The notes: generated by a model from the sequence alone, not told the origin. A stretch of 64,000 bases of DNA from Rhizobium giardinii bv. giardinii H152 (GCF_000379605.1 NZ_KB902746.1:83412-147411); one strand, 5' to 3'. Positions 44,201-55,000 are shown, counted from the stretch's first letter. Translations and numbers: made by a program.

Positions 44201-46695
44201 AATTGCGGCTTGATGCCGATCATGTCGCCTTGCGGCCGAACGGGCAGGACCAGCGACCGCTCGACGGCCCGGCCACCGGCCTCCTGAACGCGCACGGCGA
44301 TCGTGGCATTGAGCAGTTGCGTGGTCGAAGGCGTTTCTGCCACATCGACGTCAAAGGTCGCCTTGCCATCCTCGTCGAGCGGCACCAGGCCCTCGAGCGG
44401 CGTGCGGCTGTCTTCCGTTGCTTCCTCATCGGCGAGCCCGAACGAATAGCCCTTGAAATCGGCACTTTCGCGGGTCGGCTTCAAGCCGACCTCACCTTCG
44501 AGCTCGAGCCCTGCCGCCGGCGCGCCATAGAGGAAGCGTCCATCGACGGTCACCGGGGACGGCTTGCCGATCTCGATCTGCTTGACGGCACTTGCCAGCT
44601 CGAACTCGACCCGATCGGGGACGAAATCATCGACCTGGAACTGCTTTTCGCTGATCGCCGTCCCCTTGGGATCGGTAAAGACCTGCACGGTCCAGGTTCC
44701 GCGCATGGCATTCGGCTGCAGGGCGTGATCGAGCGTATAGCCACCGGCCTGTCCGCCATCGCTGACGACGCGACGATCCTCCACACCGTCGGGTCGCATG
44801 AAGATGAAGGTCAGCGGCAGCTTCTCGATCGCAACCGAGGCGCTGTCGCGTGCAAGGGCCGAGACGTGCACGATCTCGCCCGCACGGTAGATGCCGCGTT
44901 CGGTCCATGTCAGGATGTCGATGGCGCCCGGGGCCACGCGACCGGTGACGCCACGGTCAGAGAGGTCAAAGCCGGCCCGGGTCAAGTCGAGGAAGACGAA
45001 ATCATCATTGACGCCCTTGGCGGTGATGACAGCCGGGGTCATGGCGGCAGTGCCGCGCAGGAGACCGGCGTCGAAGGTGGCGCGACCATCGGCGTCCGTG
45101 ATCACCGTCCCGAGAATTTCGTTGTTCTTGGCGAGCAGGGTCAGTTCGACGCCGGCGATCTGCTTTGCCGACGCCAGGGACCGGGCAAAGACGCTCAGGC
45201 CATCGGTGCCGGAATAGGTGGACAGGCCGATATCGGAAACGACGAACCACTGCGTCGCCTGGCTGTCCCACTCGTTCGTCGCTCCGGTTGCGGAGACCGC
45301 GGTCAGCACATAGACGCCGGGCTTGCGCTGCGGCAACGCCTCATCCACCGGGAAGCTCGTCACCACTTCCTTGTTGAGGTCGGTCGAAATATCGATCGAG
45401 CCCTGCCAGACCATCTCGCCGTTCTCGTCCCGGATCCGCTCGGCGCTGTATCCGTCGAGCTGGGTCAGGAATTGCGAGGATGTCAGCAGCGAGGCGATGC
45501 TGCGGTCGCCGATGCGGTAGAGCTTGAGATTTGCGCTCGTCGTGTTGACCGAGACAATCGGAATGCCGCGCCGGGCCGTCTCCGGCAGCACGAAGCTGTC
45601 GCCGGTGAAGCGAACCATCGCTGCCCGGTCCGGAATAAAGACCTCGAGATTCACCTGGGCGTCGAGCGGTTCGTCTGCGATGGCCGATGGCAAGCCCTTG
45701 CGAAAGGCCAGCTTGTAGCGCTGGCCGTGGTTCAGGCCTTCGACGCAGATTTCACTGCCCTTTGCCTCCAGCGCTTTGGGCGCGGCGCCATCGAGCGTGA
45801 CGAAGGGCGTATAATCCGCTTTGATCAACGGCTCGGAGAACTGGGCGCAGACCCGTGGTACCGCACTGTCGGAATCGACCGTATGGTCGGTGACGCGGAA
45901 ACCCTGGCGGGTTTTCAGTTCGGCATAGGCGGCGCGAACCGCCTTTGTCTCGGCGAGCGCGAGGCTCGCCTTGTAGGCACCAAGAGCTGCACGGAAATTC
46001 TCCGAACTTTCGAGCGCCTTTGCCAGAACCGCAAGAGCCTGGGCGCGCGACTGGGTCGTGCGTGTCAACTGATATCCGTTGATGGCCGCAAGCGCGGCCT
46101 GCGTTGCGAAATCGGTATTGCCATAGACGCGGTTGGCGGCGCGCGCCGCCTCTATCCACAGGGCACCGTCATCAGGAAGGATCGCCAGGGCACCCTGGAA
46201 AGCTTTGAGTGCCGGGGCGATGTTGCCGGCCGCAAGTTCGCGATGGGCAGTCGCAATCAGGCCGTTAAGCCCCTGCCCTTCCTGATCCGCTTCCAGCGCG
46301 AGATTGTCCTTGGCTGCGCGGGCGTCGGCGAGCAGCTGCTCGCCGAGGAACGGCAGTGCCGGCGGCGCACCGATATCCGGCTCATTCGAGGCGGCTTCGA
46401 CGATCTTGCCGGCAATCGCGCCGTTGAATGTGTTCAGCCTGTTGTAGTCGGATTTGAGGAAACACCATTTCACCTTGGGATTGTAGGTGAAGGCACGGCA
46501 GGCGGCGTCGGCGATGCAGACCTTTTCACATTGGCCGAGGGTGACGTTCTGCTCGGTGCGCAGGTCAAAGCCGAAATAATCGCCGTTTTCCGTCGTCACG
46601 ACGTGCCGGCTCGTTTCCGCCGCGTGGGTCGTGGGTGAAAAAGCAAGGGCAGCGAGAATAATGGCTGAAAATCGGATAAACGCGCGCATAGACAT
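41242..46695 (-). CDS. yfhM: Bacterial alpha-2-macroglobulin (YfhM type)
   Basis: The 1817-residue periplasmic protein traps proteases through a thioester. It has a Sec signal (FIRFSAIILAALAFSPTTHA), an N-terminal PAN/Apple domain with paired Cys (GQCEKVCIADAACRAFTYNP), a helical repeat region, a series of macroglobulin beta domains, and a thioester domain with YGCAEQT around residue 1368. It ends with a receptor-binding-like domain. GGGGAGG stands before ATG 46695. Its partner pbpC follows directly. The PAN domain is an addition relative to the E. coli form. Confidence 0.95.
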   Translation of the reverse strand: MSMRAFIRFSAIILAALAFSPTTHAAETSRHVVTTENGDYFGFDLRTEQNVTLGQCEKVCIADAACRAFTYNPKVKWCFLKSDYNRLNTFNGAIAGKIVEAASNEPDIGAPPALPFLGEQLLADARAAKDNLALEADQEGQGLNGLIATAHRELAAGNIAPALKAFQGALAILPDDGALWIEAARAANRVYGNTDFATQAALAAINGYQLTRTTQSRAQALAVLAKALESSENFRAALGAYKASLALAETKAVRAAYAELKTRQGFRVTDHTVDSDSAVPRVCAQFSEPLIKADYTPFVTLDGAAPKALEAKGSEICVEGLNHGQRYKLAFRKGLPSAIADEPLDAQVNLEVFIPDRAAMVRFTGDSFVLPETARRGIPIVSVNTTSANLKLYRIGDRSIASLLTSSQFLTQLDGYSAERIRDENGEMVWQGSIDISTDLNKEVVTSFPVDEALPQRKPGVYVLTAVSATGATNEWDSQATQWFVVSDIGLSTYSGTDGLSVFARSLASAKQIAGVELTLLAKNNEILGTVITDADGRATFDAGLLRGTAAMTPAVITAKGVNDDFVFLDLTRAGFDLSDRGVTGRVAPGAIDILTWTERGIYRAGEIVHVSALARDSASVAIEKLPLTFIFMRPDGVEDRRVVSDGGQAGGYTLDHALQPNAMRGTWTVQVFTDPKGTAISEKQFQVDDFVPDRVEFELASAVKQIEIGKPSPVTVDGRFLYGAPAAGLELEGEVGLKPTRESADFKGYSFGLADEEATEDSRTPLEGLVPLDEDGKATFDVDVAETPSTTQLLNATIAVRVQEAGGRAVERSLVLPVRPQGDMIGIKPQFTGDLAENAVGKFHVIAIDANGQKQARSGFIWKLLRVEQDYQWYRDGSAWKYEPVISTKQVSTGKLDVTRDGGEISLSAGWGRYRLEVETADIDGPASSVEFDSGWYVATTSTETPDGLEIALDRQDYAIGDTAKLRISPRFAGEALVTIGSEKLIATETATISAEGGEIDIPITEEFGAGVYVTATLYRPGDAQESRMPMRAIGIKWLTVDPADRKLSVKLDLPEKTLPRQTLNIPVEVAGAGAGEGAYVTVAAVDVGILNLTRYEVPDPEGWYFGQRQLGLEIRDLYGRLIDGSLGATGRLRTGGDGGQLPLQGNPPSEKLVAFFSGPVELDASGKAIVSFDIPQFNGTARVMAVAWSKRGVGHASADVVLRDPVVVTASLPKFLAPGDKAELRLDIANTDGPAGDLNLKVTSNSSVVIDSVQAEQTFNVKPGGKFDLTLPLSGVHPGSGAISIELTSADGLSLQQSVFVPVRPAALPVTTRHPVTIEPNASLKVDGELLAESMLQGSAVSISVTRSAAFDIPALLTSLDRYPYGCAEQTTSRALPLLYLSELSKQSGLPEDTDVQKRVQEAIYRVLSYQSSTGSFGLWGPGSGDLWLDAYVTDFLTRAREQKFQVPDQAMVQALDNLQNALSYEVDVKSQGNEIAYALYVLARNRKAAISDLRYYANTKIGEFPTPLSKGHLAAALALYGDAQRSQSVFAEALQMAADTKTSVLDRSDYGSPLRDDAAVLTLAAESRPVPAIIPQLAKIVAREWERTSYTSTQEQMWTLLAARAIQGGDQDLKLDINGTARSGGYAARLTGDAILDQPITIGNRSSDPVTAVVTTVAAPAFPLPAGGNGFTIQRTYYTLDGEEANITQAKQNERYVVVINATESNAWPSRVLITDLLPAGFEIDNPSLVDSAKLSNFEWIGEIEAAHTEFRSDRFVAAFDRSSGDDRAITVAYVVRAVTPGTYDHPAASIEDMYRPQFSARTAMGRMEVQAVE

Positions 46696-46897
46696 AAGTC
46701 CTCCCCAACGCTGCCGTTTTGACCGGTCGTACTCTTCAGACTTGTCAGTCGCTTGTCAACCGAAACGGGCAGCGACCGATCTGTGGTCACTGCCCTGGTT
46801 AACGGTTGAACATCACAGTTTAATCGCAGGACACTCTATAAAAATCCGCAACTCCAGATATCCTTCAAGGAAAGGCATCGGGTTGACGTCGGCTCGG

Positions 46898-48067
46898 TCA
46901 AGACTGGGAAACCCAGAGTGTCGGTCGATGGTCGCCCGCGATCGTCTCGCCGAATGGACCGGTGTTTGTGCTGGCGGAATAGCTTTTCACGGGATGGTTG
47001 AGCGGCAGGTTCGGAAGCACCAGCTCGCCGAACTTGTAAGCTTCTTCCAGATGCGGATAGCCGGAGAGAATGAAGGTGTCGATGCCGAGCTGGCGATACT
47101 CGTCGATCCGCGCCTTTACCTGGTCGGGATCGCCGACGAGCGCTGTCCCCGCGCCGCCACGCACGAGGCCGACGCCGGCCCACAGGTTCGGACTGATTTC
47201 CAGCTTGTCCTTGCGGCCGCCATGCAGCTTGCTCATCCGGCTCTGGCCAACTGAATCCATCCGCTGGAAGACCTTTTGAGCCGCCGCGATCGTGTCCTCG
47301 TCGACATACTTGATGAGCTCCTCGGCCGCAGTCCAGGCCTCCTTTGCCGTCTCTCGGACAATCACGTGGAGCCGGATACCGAAGGTAACCTCGCGGCCTT
47401 CGGCGTCGGCCAGCGCCCTCACCTCTGCAATCTTCTTCTCGACCTCCTCCGGCGGTTCGCCCCAAGTGAGATATTTGTCGATCGTGCGCGCCGCGACCTG
47501 CTGGCCGACGCCGGAGGAGCCGCCGAAATAGAGCGGCGGATGCGGATCCTGGAACGGTCGGAACAGAAGCTTTGCATCTTCGATGTCGAAATGCTTGCTC
47601 TTGACGGTCACATCCTCGCCGCGCAGCACGGCCTTATAGATGTCGAGGAATTCCTCGGTGACCTCATAGCGTTCCTCATGGGAATAATGAATGCCGTCGC
47701 CCTTGTTCTCTATCGGGTCGCCGCCGGTGACGACGTTGATGAGCAGCCGTCCGCTCGATAGCCGGTCGAGGGTTGCCGTCATGCGGGCTGCAAGTGTCGG
47801 GCTGAGCAGGCCGGGGCGAACGGCGACCAGGAAGCGCAGCTTCTGCGTCAGCGGCGCCAGCGCCGAGGCGACGATCCAGCTGTCCTCGCAGCTTCGGCCG
47901 GTTGGGATCAGCACGCCGTAATAGCCGAGGTTGTCAGCGGCCTGGGCGATCTGTTTCAGATAATTGATATCGACGTTGCGGCCACCGACAGAGGTGCCGA
48001 GATAGCGACTCTCTCCATGGGTCGGCAGAAACCAGAGAACGTTGATTTTTTCAGGAACGGCGCTCAT
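46898..48067 (-). CDS. ssuD: FMNH2-dependent alkanesulfonate monooxygenase
   Basis: The 389-residue enzyme is a bacterial-luciferase-family monooxygenase that releases sulfite from alkanesulfonates during sulfur limitation. It has VLWFLPTHGESRYLG at the start, GYYGVLIPTGRSCEDSW (with the catalytic-region Cys), ARMTATLDRLSSGRLLINVV, GDPIENKGDG, YFGGSS and FILSGYPHLEEAY. Length and motifs match SsuD. No ssuE reductase or ssuABC transporter is adjacent. The gene follows an AT-rich leader of 240 bases after the flavoprotein gene. Confidence 0.93.
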   Translation of the reverse strand: MSAVPEKINVLWFLPTHGESRYLGTSVGGRNVDINYLKQIAQAADNLGYYGVLIPTGRSCEDSWIVASALAPLTQKLRFLVAVRPGLLSPTLAARMTATLDRLSSGRLLINVVTGGDPIENKGDGIHYSHEERYEVTEEFLDIYKAVLRGEDVTVKSKHFDIEDAKLLFRPFQDPHPPLYFGGSSGVGQQVAARTIDKYLTWGEPPEEVEKKIAEVRALADAEGREVTFGIRLHVIVRETAKEAWTAAEELIKYVDEDTIAAAQKVFQRMDSVGQSRMSKLHGGRKDKLEISPNLWAGVGLVRGGAGTALVGDPDQVKARIDEYRQLGIDTFILSGYPHLEEAYKFGELVLPNLPLNHPVKSYSASTNTGPFGETIAGDHRPTLWVSQS

Positions 48068-48307
48068 GTGCGATTTTTCTCCAATGCCTAGGGAGGTGTC
48101 ATTCTGGCTGACAGTGTTCCCCGACAGGACGTCGACTACAAAACAATTATATCTATAAAATTTATGGAGTTTAAAAAATCCGTCCTCCCCGCACGCCGTT
48201 CATGAGGCGTTAAATTCAAGGGTCCAACACGGCGACCTGCAGGTCGGAACTCGACGCGAACCAAGGGCCGCGGCATCAGATCACAACCAGACGGGATCAA
48301 AAATCGG

Positions 48308-49702
48308 TCAGCCCGCCTGCAATTGCGGCCGCAATTGCGCATTGACCAGTGTTGCGGCGGCGTAAGCCTGTGTCACGATCTCCGGAACGAGATCGATATC
48401 TGGAAGCGAGCCGAGACCGAGGGGGCCGATGGCGAAGAGACCGGCGGGCCTGCCCCTGGGTGTCAACAGTTCGCCCGCAGGATTGACCGCAAGACCAAGA
48501 CCGAGTTCATCCGTGGTTGCGAGACCGGCGGAAAGCAGCTCGGCGATGACGGGGTCCTTCAAATCGGGCGACAGACAGCGACAGTCGATAACTTTGTCCG
48601 CCGCGAACTGCTCTTCGGCCGACCCACCGGCCCAGCGCACGACAAGTCCGCCCGGGACGTGCCGCAGCGTGGTCCCTCGCTTCAATTGGGTCAATCCGCC
48701 TGCCAGTTCCCGTTCCAACCGTGCATGCACGTCCGCCGGAAGCCGGTTGCGATGGCTGTCGTAGATGGCCCTGAGATGACGATTGAATTGCCGTTTCTCG
48801 CTCGGCGGCAACGAGGCCCACAAGGTGCGGGCACGCTTGCGCAGGCCGTTCATCGCCGCCTGCCAGCTCCAGCCGTTTTCTTCGGCTTCCGCGCACGCAT
48901 TGCGGACGAACCGGACGATATGGCGAAGCTGCGATGGCATGGGCTGCGACGGGAAGACAGCATCCGCGGGCATGCGCGTGTGCGGCTGCGGCAGGAACCC
49001 GCGGCGTGACAGGATCGTGATGCGCCCGGCAAATCCGCCGTCGCGCAGTTGCAAAACCTGATCCACAGCCCGCAGGCCATTGCCCATCACGACGACATGC
49101 TGAGCATTGCCGGAGGATCCCGGCAGAGCGCCCGCACCATCGTGCTCGTTCGTCTCCGGTGGAGGAGCCTTCAAGCCATAGCCGGTTGCCAGAACTACAG
49201 TGTCGCAAACAGCCTCGCTGCCGTCAGCCAGCCTCAGCGTGAACATGCCATTGTCGCTGCGCTGGATCCTCGAAATGCCTTCATTGGACATCTGGACGCT
49301 CACATCCGTGCGCTGGGCCAGAGCTTCGGAAAATCGCTGATAGACATAATCGCTGAAGGTAGCCTTCGGCACAAAGATCTGGCCGAATCCCGGGATCGCA
49401 GCGGAAACCGCTTCCCGAAAATGCGCGTTGGCCTGAAGCCAGCGGGTGAAATCCTTCGGCTCACCGGTCGAGACGGAGAGATCGCGCGCGCGGCTATTGA
49501 GGATTTCGGTGGAGCGGGCCGTTGCCAGCGCCTGGCCGCCGCTGATGATCGGCTGCGGATCGAACATGCGCAACTGGAACGGCTGGCTGACTGACTTCAG
49601 AAGAGCAATCGCCATCATCAGACCCGAAAAGCCGCGGCCGACGATGGCGATCTGAGCGGGCTGGCCGCCATAAGGGTAAGACGCGAAACCGTGAACCGTC
49701 AT
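48308..49702 (-). CDS. FAD/NAD(P)-binding protein (HpnW-like flavoprotein)
   Basis: The 464-residue protein has an N-terminal FAD motif (IAIVGRGFSGLMMAIALL), SRARDLSVSTGEPKDFTRWL, VVLATGYGLKAP, and a second dinucleotide site HVVVMGNGLRAVDQVLQL. This is the FAD_NAD_bp family, whose members are often found with sulfonate and other sulfur-use genes but lack a firm reaction. GGAGGGG precedes ATG 49702. It precedes ssuD on the same strand, so a sulfur-source role is suggested but not shown. Confidence 0.82.
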   Translation of the reverse strand: MTVHGFASYPYGGQPAQIAIVGRGFSGLMMAIALLKSVSQPFQLRMFDPQPIISGGQALATARSTEILNSRARDLSVSTGEPKDFTRWLQANAHFREAVSAAIPGFGQIFVPKATFSDYVYQRFSEALAQRTDVSVQMSNEGISRIQRSDNGMFTLRLADGSEAVCDTVVLATGYGLKAPPPETNEHDGAGALPGSSGNAQHVVVMGNGLRAVDQVLQLRDGGFAGRITILSRRGFLPQPHTRMPADAVFPSQPMPSQLRHIVRFVRNACAEAEENGWSWQAAMNGLRKRARTLWASLPPSEKRQFNRHLRAIYDSHRNRLPADVHARLERELAGGLTQLKRGTTLRHVPGGLVVRWAGGSAEEQFAADKVIDCRCLSPDLKDPVIAELLSAGLATTDELGLGLAVNPAGELLTPRGRPAGLFAIGPLGLGSLPDIDLVPEIVTQAYAAATLVNAQLRPQLQAG

Positions 49703-49937
49703 ATCATCCCCTCCCCCGCATCATGCGGCTGGATTGTTGAACATCGGCACTGTCACTCATACGCCAGTTCAAAATATACGACATTCTCTATGTTTTTTGT
49801 CATTTAAGCACGGGCAACACACGGTAGCAAGTCGTTTTCACGCCCTGTAATTTTTCGATACATTGCCGTTACTTAGTAGGATTTGGATGAATGGTTTGCC
49901 CCTGGGACACCCAGAGGCTTTGGTTTACGCAAAAACC

Positions 49938-50330
49938 TTAACGATCGACGTGGTCTGAGCGCAGCTTTTCGAACCGGCGGATAAAGGCATTGATATCGCT
50001 GCCCGTGCGCCGCAATTCTCGCTTGCGGATCAGCACGCACATAATGCGTGCCGCAGTGGAAAAGGTCATCTCATCAAGAGGGCTGTCGCTGCTCCAGGGC
50101 TTTGTCAGGCGCTCGGTAATGGCACTGACCATGTTGTTCGGCAGAATGTCCGTGCAACCGCGCATATGATCGAAGACGACGTCCAGAACAATTGGCATTC
50201 CTTGAAAGTATACCGTCGGAGTCTCTCCGCCATCGACCCAGTCGTCATAGGCTTCCAGGGCGTCGCGGAACAGCTGGTGTAGCGTGATCGGCGCGTGTCC
50301 TTCATGGAGTTGTGGGAGCCGGTTGTTCAT
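49938..50330 (-). CDS. Small unknown protein
   Basis: The 130-residue protein starts at ATG 50330 behind GAGG. It is mainly helical, with no signal or span: LHQLFRDALEAYDDWVDGGE, TDILPNNMVSAITERLTKPW and a basic tail RFEKLRSDHVDR. No family is recognised. The frame extends upstream to 50543, but the part before 50330 is of unlikely composition. It lies downstream of the receiver-cyclase gene on the same strand with 287 bases between. Confidence 0.6.
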   Translation of the reverse strand: MNNRLPQLHEGHAPITLHQLFRDALEAYDDWVDGGETPTVYFQGMPIVLDVVFDHMRGCTDILPNNMVSAITERLTKPWSSDSPLDEMTFSTAARIMCVLIRKRELRRTGSDINAFIRRFEKLRSDHVDR

Positions 50331-50617
50331 CTGCGCATCCTCGCATCGTTGCAAATCACGGTGTTTGATGTCGACAGAAATCGACCCGACGCCTAACGCA
50401 CGACGAAACGGATTGTTCCAGCCCATTGACGGGAAAAATGCGCGTTCCTTGCGTCTCGCGCTGACGGGCACGCGTGACGGCTGGCGCCAGGAAAGATCGC
50501 CGCACCTTCTATGTACCACCGTTTCCCTGCGTCGAGGATCCAACAGGAACGCGCCATACGTTGCCGAACCCGGCTACGATGTCCAGCCCACGGGTCCATG
50601 ACGTAAAACAAAACTGT

Positions 50618-51679
50618 CTAGGACGGTCCCTGCTCCTTCAGTCCCTGGCATTCGATCAATTCGATCCGGCCCTTGCCTTTGATGTCCACGAAGCCCAGGG
50701 AGCGCCCGCGACCCCGATCGCGAATGCGATGCCAGGTGGCCCCACTGGTCGCAACAGTCCCCGGGTTAGCGTGAGCTGCGATCCGGGACGCCATATTCAC
50801 CGTGTCACCCCACAGGTCAAACAGGTATTGTCGGTGTCCGATGATGCCCGCCACGACTGGTCCGAACTGGACGCCGACTCGAACCTCCCAACTCGGTTCG
50901 GTGCGGCGTGATGCCGTGACCATGTCCAGTCCGCATTGCAAACTGGCAAAAACCGGATCTGGCACGGGAGTGAACAGGCCGGCTGTAGCCATGAAGGCGT
51001 CGCCGATCGTTTTGATCTTCTCCATCTCGTGCTGACGGACGATCCGTTCATATTCCTCGTTCAGAGCCTGGAGATGCTCCACCACCTTCTCCGGCGGATT
51101 CTCGTCGCAATAGGCCGTAAAGCCAACGATATCGCAAAATAGCACCGCGACTTCCTCGTAGCGACGGGGGCGGACGGCATTGGTCGCTTTGAGCTCGCGT
51201 ACAGCGCCGGGAGGAAGCATAGCGTACAGAAGCTCGTCTGCTCGGCGCTTTTCGTTTTCGATCTGCTGTGTATAAACCGCCTCTTGGTCGCGTAGTTTCT
51301 TCTTTTCCAGGCAGGCGGCCAAACGCGCGCGCAAAAGAACCGCGTTGAACGGCTTGGCCAGATAGTCCTCTGCACCTAGGCCAATGCAGCGCGCCACACT
51401 GTCGATTTCGTCGACGGCCGATATCATGACAATCGGAATATTGCGCAGCGTCGTGTCGGCCTTGACCTCATGGAGCACTTGGTAGCCGTCCATTTCCGGC
51501 ATCGTTATGTCGAGCAGCACGAGGTCGAATGGCCTTGTCGCCAGCAGTTCGAGCGCCTCCCGACCATTGCTGGCGCATGCCACGTTTCCGTAGCCTTCTC
51601 GTTTGAGCCGCTCCGTCAATGTGAAGCGATTGTCCTCGTTATCGTCGACGACGAGCAGAGCAGGCCCAATTTCGCTCAT
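50618..51679 (-). CDS. Response regulator with adenylate cyclase (class III) output
   Basis: The 353-residue protein joins a receiver domain (phospho-acceptor Asp in LVLLDITMPEMDG, Lys in YLAKPFNA) through a short coiled coil to a class III cyclase domain. The cyclase has VAVLFCDIVGFTAYCD and IKTIGDAFM with the metal Asp residues, the Lys of EKIKTIGD and the Asp of LFDLWGDTVNMASR that favour ATP over GTP. It should make cAMP when phosphorylated, probably by the kinase at 52046. The start overlaps the upstream single-domain regulator stop by 4 bases. Confidence 0.92.
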   Translation of the reverse strand: MSEIGPALLVVDDNEDNRFTLTERLKREGYGNVACASNGREALELLATRPFDLVLLDITMPEMDGYQVLHEVKADTTLRNIPIVMISAVDEIDSVARCIGLGAEDYLAKPFNAVLLRARLAACLEKKKLRDQEAVYTQQIENEKRRADELLYAMLPPGAVRELKATNAVRPRRYEEVAVLFCDIVGFTAYCDENPPEKVVEHLQALNEEYERIVRQHEMEKIKTIGDAFMATAGLFTPVPDPVFASLQCGLDMVTASRRTEPSWEVRVGVQFGPVVAGIIGHRQYLFDLWGDTVNMASRIAAHANPGTVATSGATWHRIRDRGRGRSLGFVDIKGKGRIELIECQGLKEQGPS

Positions 51680-52053
51680 GATATTGTCTCCCTTGGAAGC
51701 AGAGCCTTGATTTTTGCAAGCAGGCGCGCGAACTCGACGGGTTTGGTATCGAAGTCATCGCAGCCCGCTGCCAGTGCTGTTTCGCGGTCGCCAGGCATCG
51801 CGTGTGAGGAAAGCGCGATCACGGGGATGTCGCGCGTCGTAGCCAGGGCCTTCAGACGCCTGGTGGCCTCCCAGCCGTCAACGACGGGAAGACTCAAGTC
51901 CATCAGGATAAGCGACGGTGCGTCCGATCGCGCACGCGCCACACCTTGCTCCCCATCGGTGGCGACGATGACCTCGTAACCTTTGCGTCTGAGCCGCGTG
52001 GACAGCATATAGATGTTGTCCTCATTGTCTTCGACATAAAGGATGCTAACCAT
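51676..52053 (-). CDS. Single-domain response regulator
   Basis: The 125-residue protein is a lone receiver (DivK/CheY type): acidic pocket SILYVEDNEDN, phospho-acceptor Asp in LILMDLSLPVVDGWEA, Ser in VIALSSHAM and Lys in FDTKPVEF. It overlaps the kinase gene end by 8 bases and the cyclase gene start by 4, so all three are translationally linked. It may act as a phosphate sink or bind the kinase or cyclase. ATG 52053 has AAGGA 9 bases upstream. Confidence 0.9.
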   Translation of the reverse strand: MVSILYVEDNEDNIYMLSTRLRRKGYEVIVATDGEQGVARARSDAPSLILMDLSLPVVDGWEATRRLKALATTRDIPVIALSSHAMPGDRETALAAGCDDFDTKPVEFARLLAKIKALLPRETIS

Positions 52054-55000
52054 GCTGGTGATCCTTGTCAGGCGAGTTCCGTTTAAGACTGTACAGCGCA
52101 ATAGCCTTGCGCAACTCCTCAAGAAGTTCGTTGCGGCTGAAGGCAGCTTTGGCGAGCACACGCTCGACGCCGCCGCTAAGACGCTCATGGTCCTCCTCAC
52201 TGAGGGTCGCGGCTGTCACCACCACGACAGGCACCGCCTTGAACGCGGACCGCTTGCGCAGTTCGACAAGAAACTCGAAGCCGTCCATTTCCGGCATGAT
52301 GAGGTCCAGAATGATGACGTCGGGACGCTCATGGATGACACGTTCCAGCGCGAACCGGCCATTCTCGGCCTCGTCGACGTCGCAACCCTCTGTACTCAAT
52401 ATGCGACGCCATTGCTGACGTGTGTCCTCATCATCCTCAACGATCAGAACCCGCGGCGCTGAGCCAGGCGCCCCCGACCAGAGTTTTGCGATGAGTTTCC
52501 GCAGCGCATCGCGCTCAATCGGCTTAACCATGTAATCGGCGGCCCCGAGCGCGTACCCTCGGTTCCTCTCGTCGGCCATGGTGAGCATCACGACGGGGAT
52601 CGTCGCGAGCTCAGGATCCGCCTTCAATTCCTGCAGGACGCTCCAGCCGTCGCAACCCGGCATAAGCACATCAAGGGTGATAAGTGCCGGCTTCAGTTGC
52701 CGCGCCAGTTTAAGTCCTTCCATACCGTCCTTGGCCGTCACCACATCGCAGCCCTCGCGGACCAGAAATCGCCGCATCTGGTCGCGCACAGCCTCATCAT
52801 CATCAACGACGAGGACGACGTTCGAGAGGCGAACAAGCTCGGCGGCGGAGACCCCACGGACCGGCGGCTGTGCCTGCGTGGTAGGCGCCTCGATCGCCGA
52901 CGGCAGCCACACGGTAAACTTGGTACCGACGCCGGGAGTGCTGTTCACGGTTATGTCACCACCCATTGCGCGGCACAGGCGCTGGCTGATGGCAAGCCCT
53001 AGCCCGGTGCCGCCGTACTTGCGCGTAGTGGAACTGTCGGCCTGGCTAAACTCCTGGAACAGGTTCTTCATCTGCTGAGGCGTCATGCCGATGCCGGTAT
53101 CGGCAACCGTCAACAACACGCCCTTGGCATCGTCGACCTTCATGCACGTCGCCGCGATCGTGACCTGTCCATTTTCCGTGAACTTGCATGCATTGCTCAA
53201 CAGATTGAGGAGGATCTGACGTACCCGAAGCGGATCGCCGCGCATGCTTCCAATGTCATCTGGGCACTTCGCGATCATCCCGTTTCGGTTCTTCCGGGCA
53301 AGTGGCTGCACGGTTGTCGCGGCCTCGTGAACCATACCTGCGATGTCAAACGTCTCGATATGCAGTTCCAGGCGGCCGGCCTCGATCTTGGCAAGATCAA
53401 GCACCTCATTAATGAGCTTCAGCAGATGCTTTCCGGCACGCGTGACCCGCCCAAGTGGTTCGATCAACTCGCCTTGACCGGCTTCGTTGGCATCTTCCTG
53501 CAGCATTTCGGTGATGCCCAGGATGGCGTTCAACGGCGTGCGCAATTCGTGGCTCATGCTTGCAAGAAACTTGCTTTTGGCCTGTGTCGCCGCCATGGCC
53601 GCATCCCGCGCGAGCTCGAGCTCGGCTTCGTGCTGCTTGAGCTTGCTGATATCCGTGTAGACCGCGACCGTACCGCCGCCTGTTATGTGCCGCTCGTTAA
53701 CCTGAACCCAGCGGTCCTGGCTGCGGTGTTGAACCAGCGTCTGCTTAGGATTGCGATGTGCCTCAAGCCGCGCGGCGACCCACTCCTCCTCTTGGCCCTT
53801 TGCATCCTCGACGAGGCCCTGTGTCACCGCCTTTCGAACGATGGTCTCGAATTGTGCACCTGGGACAACTGAATCGGCTATGCCGGGATAGAGGATTTCC
53901 CTGTAGCGGCTGTTGCACAGGACAAGACGGTCCTCGGCATCGTAAAGGGCGAAGCCTTCGGAGATACTTTCGATTGCATCGACGAGGCGCTGGCGCGCTT
54001 CGGCGACTTCGCGCAGGTTCTTTTCCTCGATCTCGACGGCGGTGTCGCGGAACAGTTGCAGCGCTTGGGCCATGCGACCGATCTCGTCGCGGCCCGTAGC
54101 AGGCAGTGGTGCCCGAAGGTTGCCTCCGGCGATGGCAAGCATGCTCTGGCTCAACCCCGCCAACCGGGCAAGAAGACTGCGGTCAACATAGAGCCAAACA
54201 ATCAAAACCGAGCTGAGAAGGCTCAGGACGGCCGAACCAAGGACAACACCGGTACCGACACGCTGGACGGTTGCAGCTTCGCGGCCAGCCGCGGAGATGT
54301 CGCGATTGGCCGCACCAACAAGACGGTTCGCGGCACCGGTTAAATTCCGCGACAGCTGGTCATTCTCCAACAAGAGCGCTCCGCCCTTCGCGAGCACTGC
54401 GAGCTCTACTTCGCGCGCCTTCAGGATGCTCTTTGCACCGTCGATCAGCGCCTCGAACTCGTTAACGCGCTGGCGGAACCGCGTTCGCAGCTTCTCATCG
54501 ATCTCGGGTGTCGCCGCAGCGAGGGACGCAACCGAGCGGCGCAACGCAAAGGACATCAGCGCCAGATCGCCGGCCGTCGGCGCCACCGCCGCCTTGAGCA
54601 GCGCTTCATTGATTGCAGAGATCTCTCTTTGCGCCTTCTGTTGTGGGATGTAGGAAGAAATTGCACGCGCAAGATCTGTTGTCGCCGCAGCACGCACGTC
54701 GGGTGGGGCGGCAACGTCGGCAACCGTGGCGCGCCATTGTGGGATCTTAGCATTCATCACCAGAATAGCAGGAGCCACGAGACGCTCGCTTGCGGTTGTC
54801 GTCGCCGACAAACGGCGCAGGAGGTCCTCCTTGCGTGTGACCACGATGAGGCGAGCGGCGACAAGATCGTCGAGAGCTTTGAGATTGCGCCGCAGCCCGA
54901 TCACCGCGCTTTCGATCTCAGCTAAGGCCGCGGCGTTGACCGCGGTGCCCTTGAGCGCGGCGAGCAAATCTTCGAGGCGCGCCATCTCCGATCCAATCGC

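Noticed and set aside
44134..46638. An 834-codon plus-strand frame across the alpha-2-macroglobulin gene
   Set aside because: It is antisense to a clear protein with a thioester motif and has no domain features; long antisense frames are common at this GC content.
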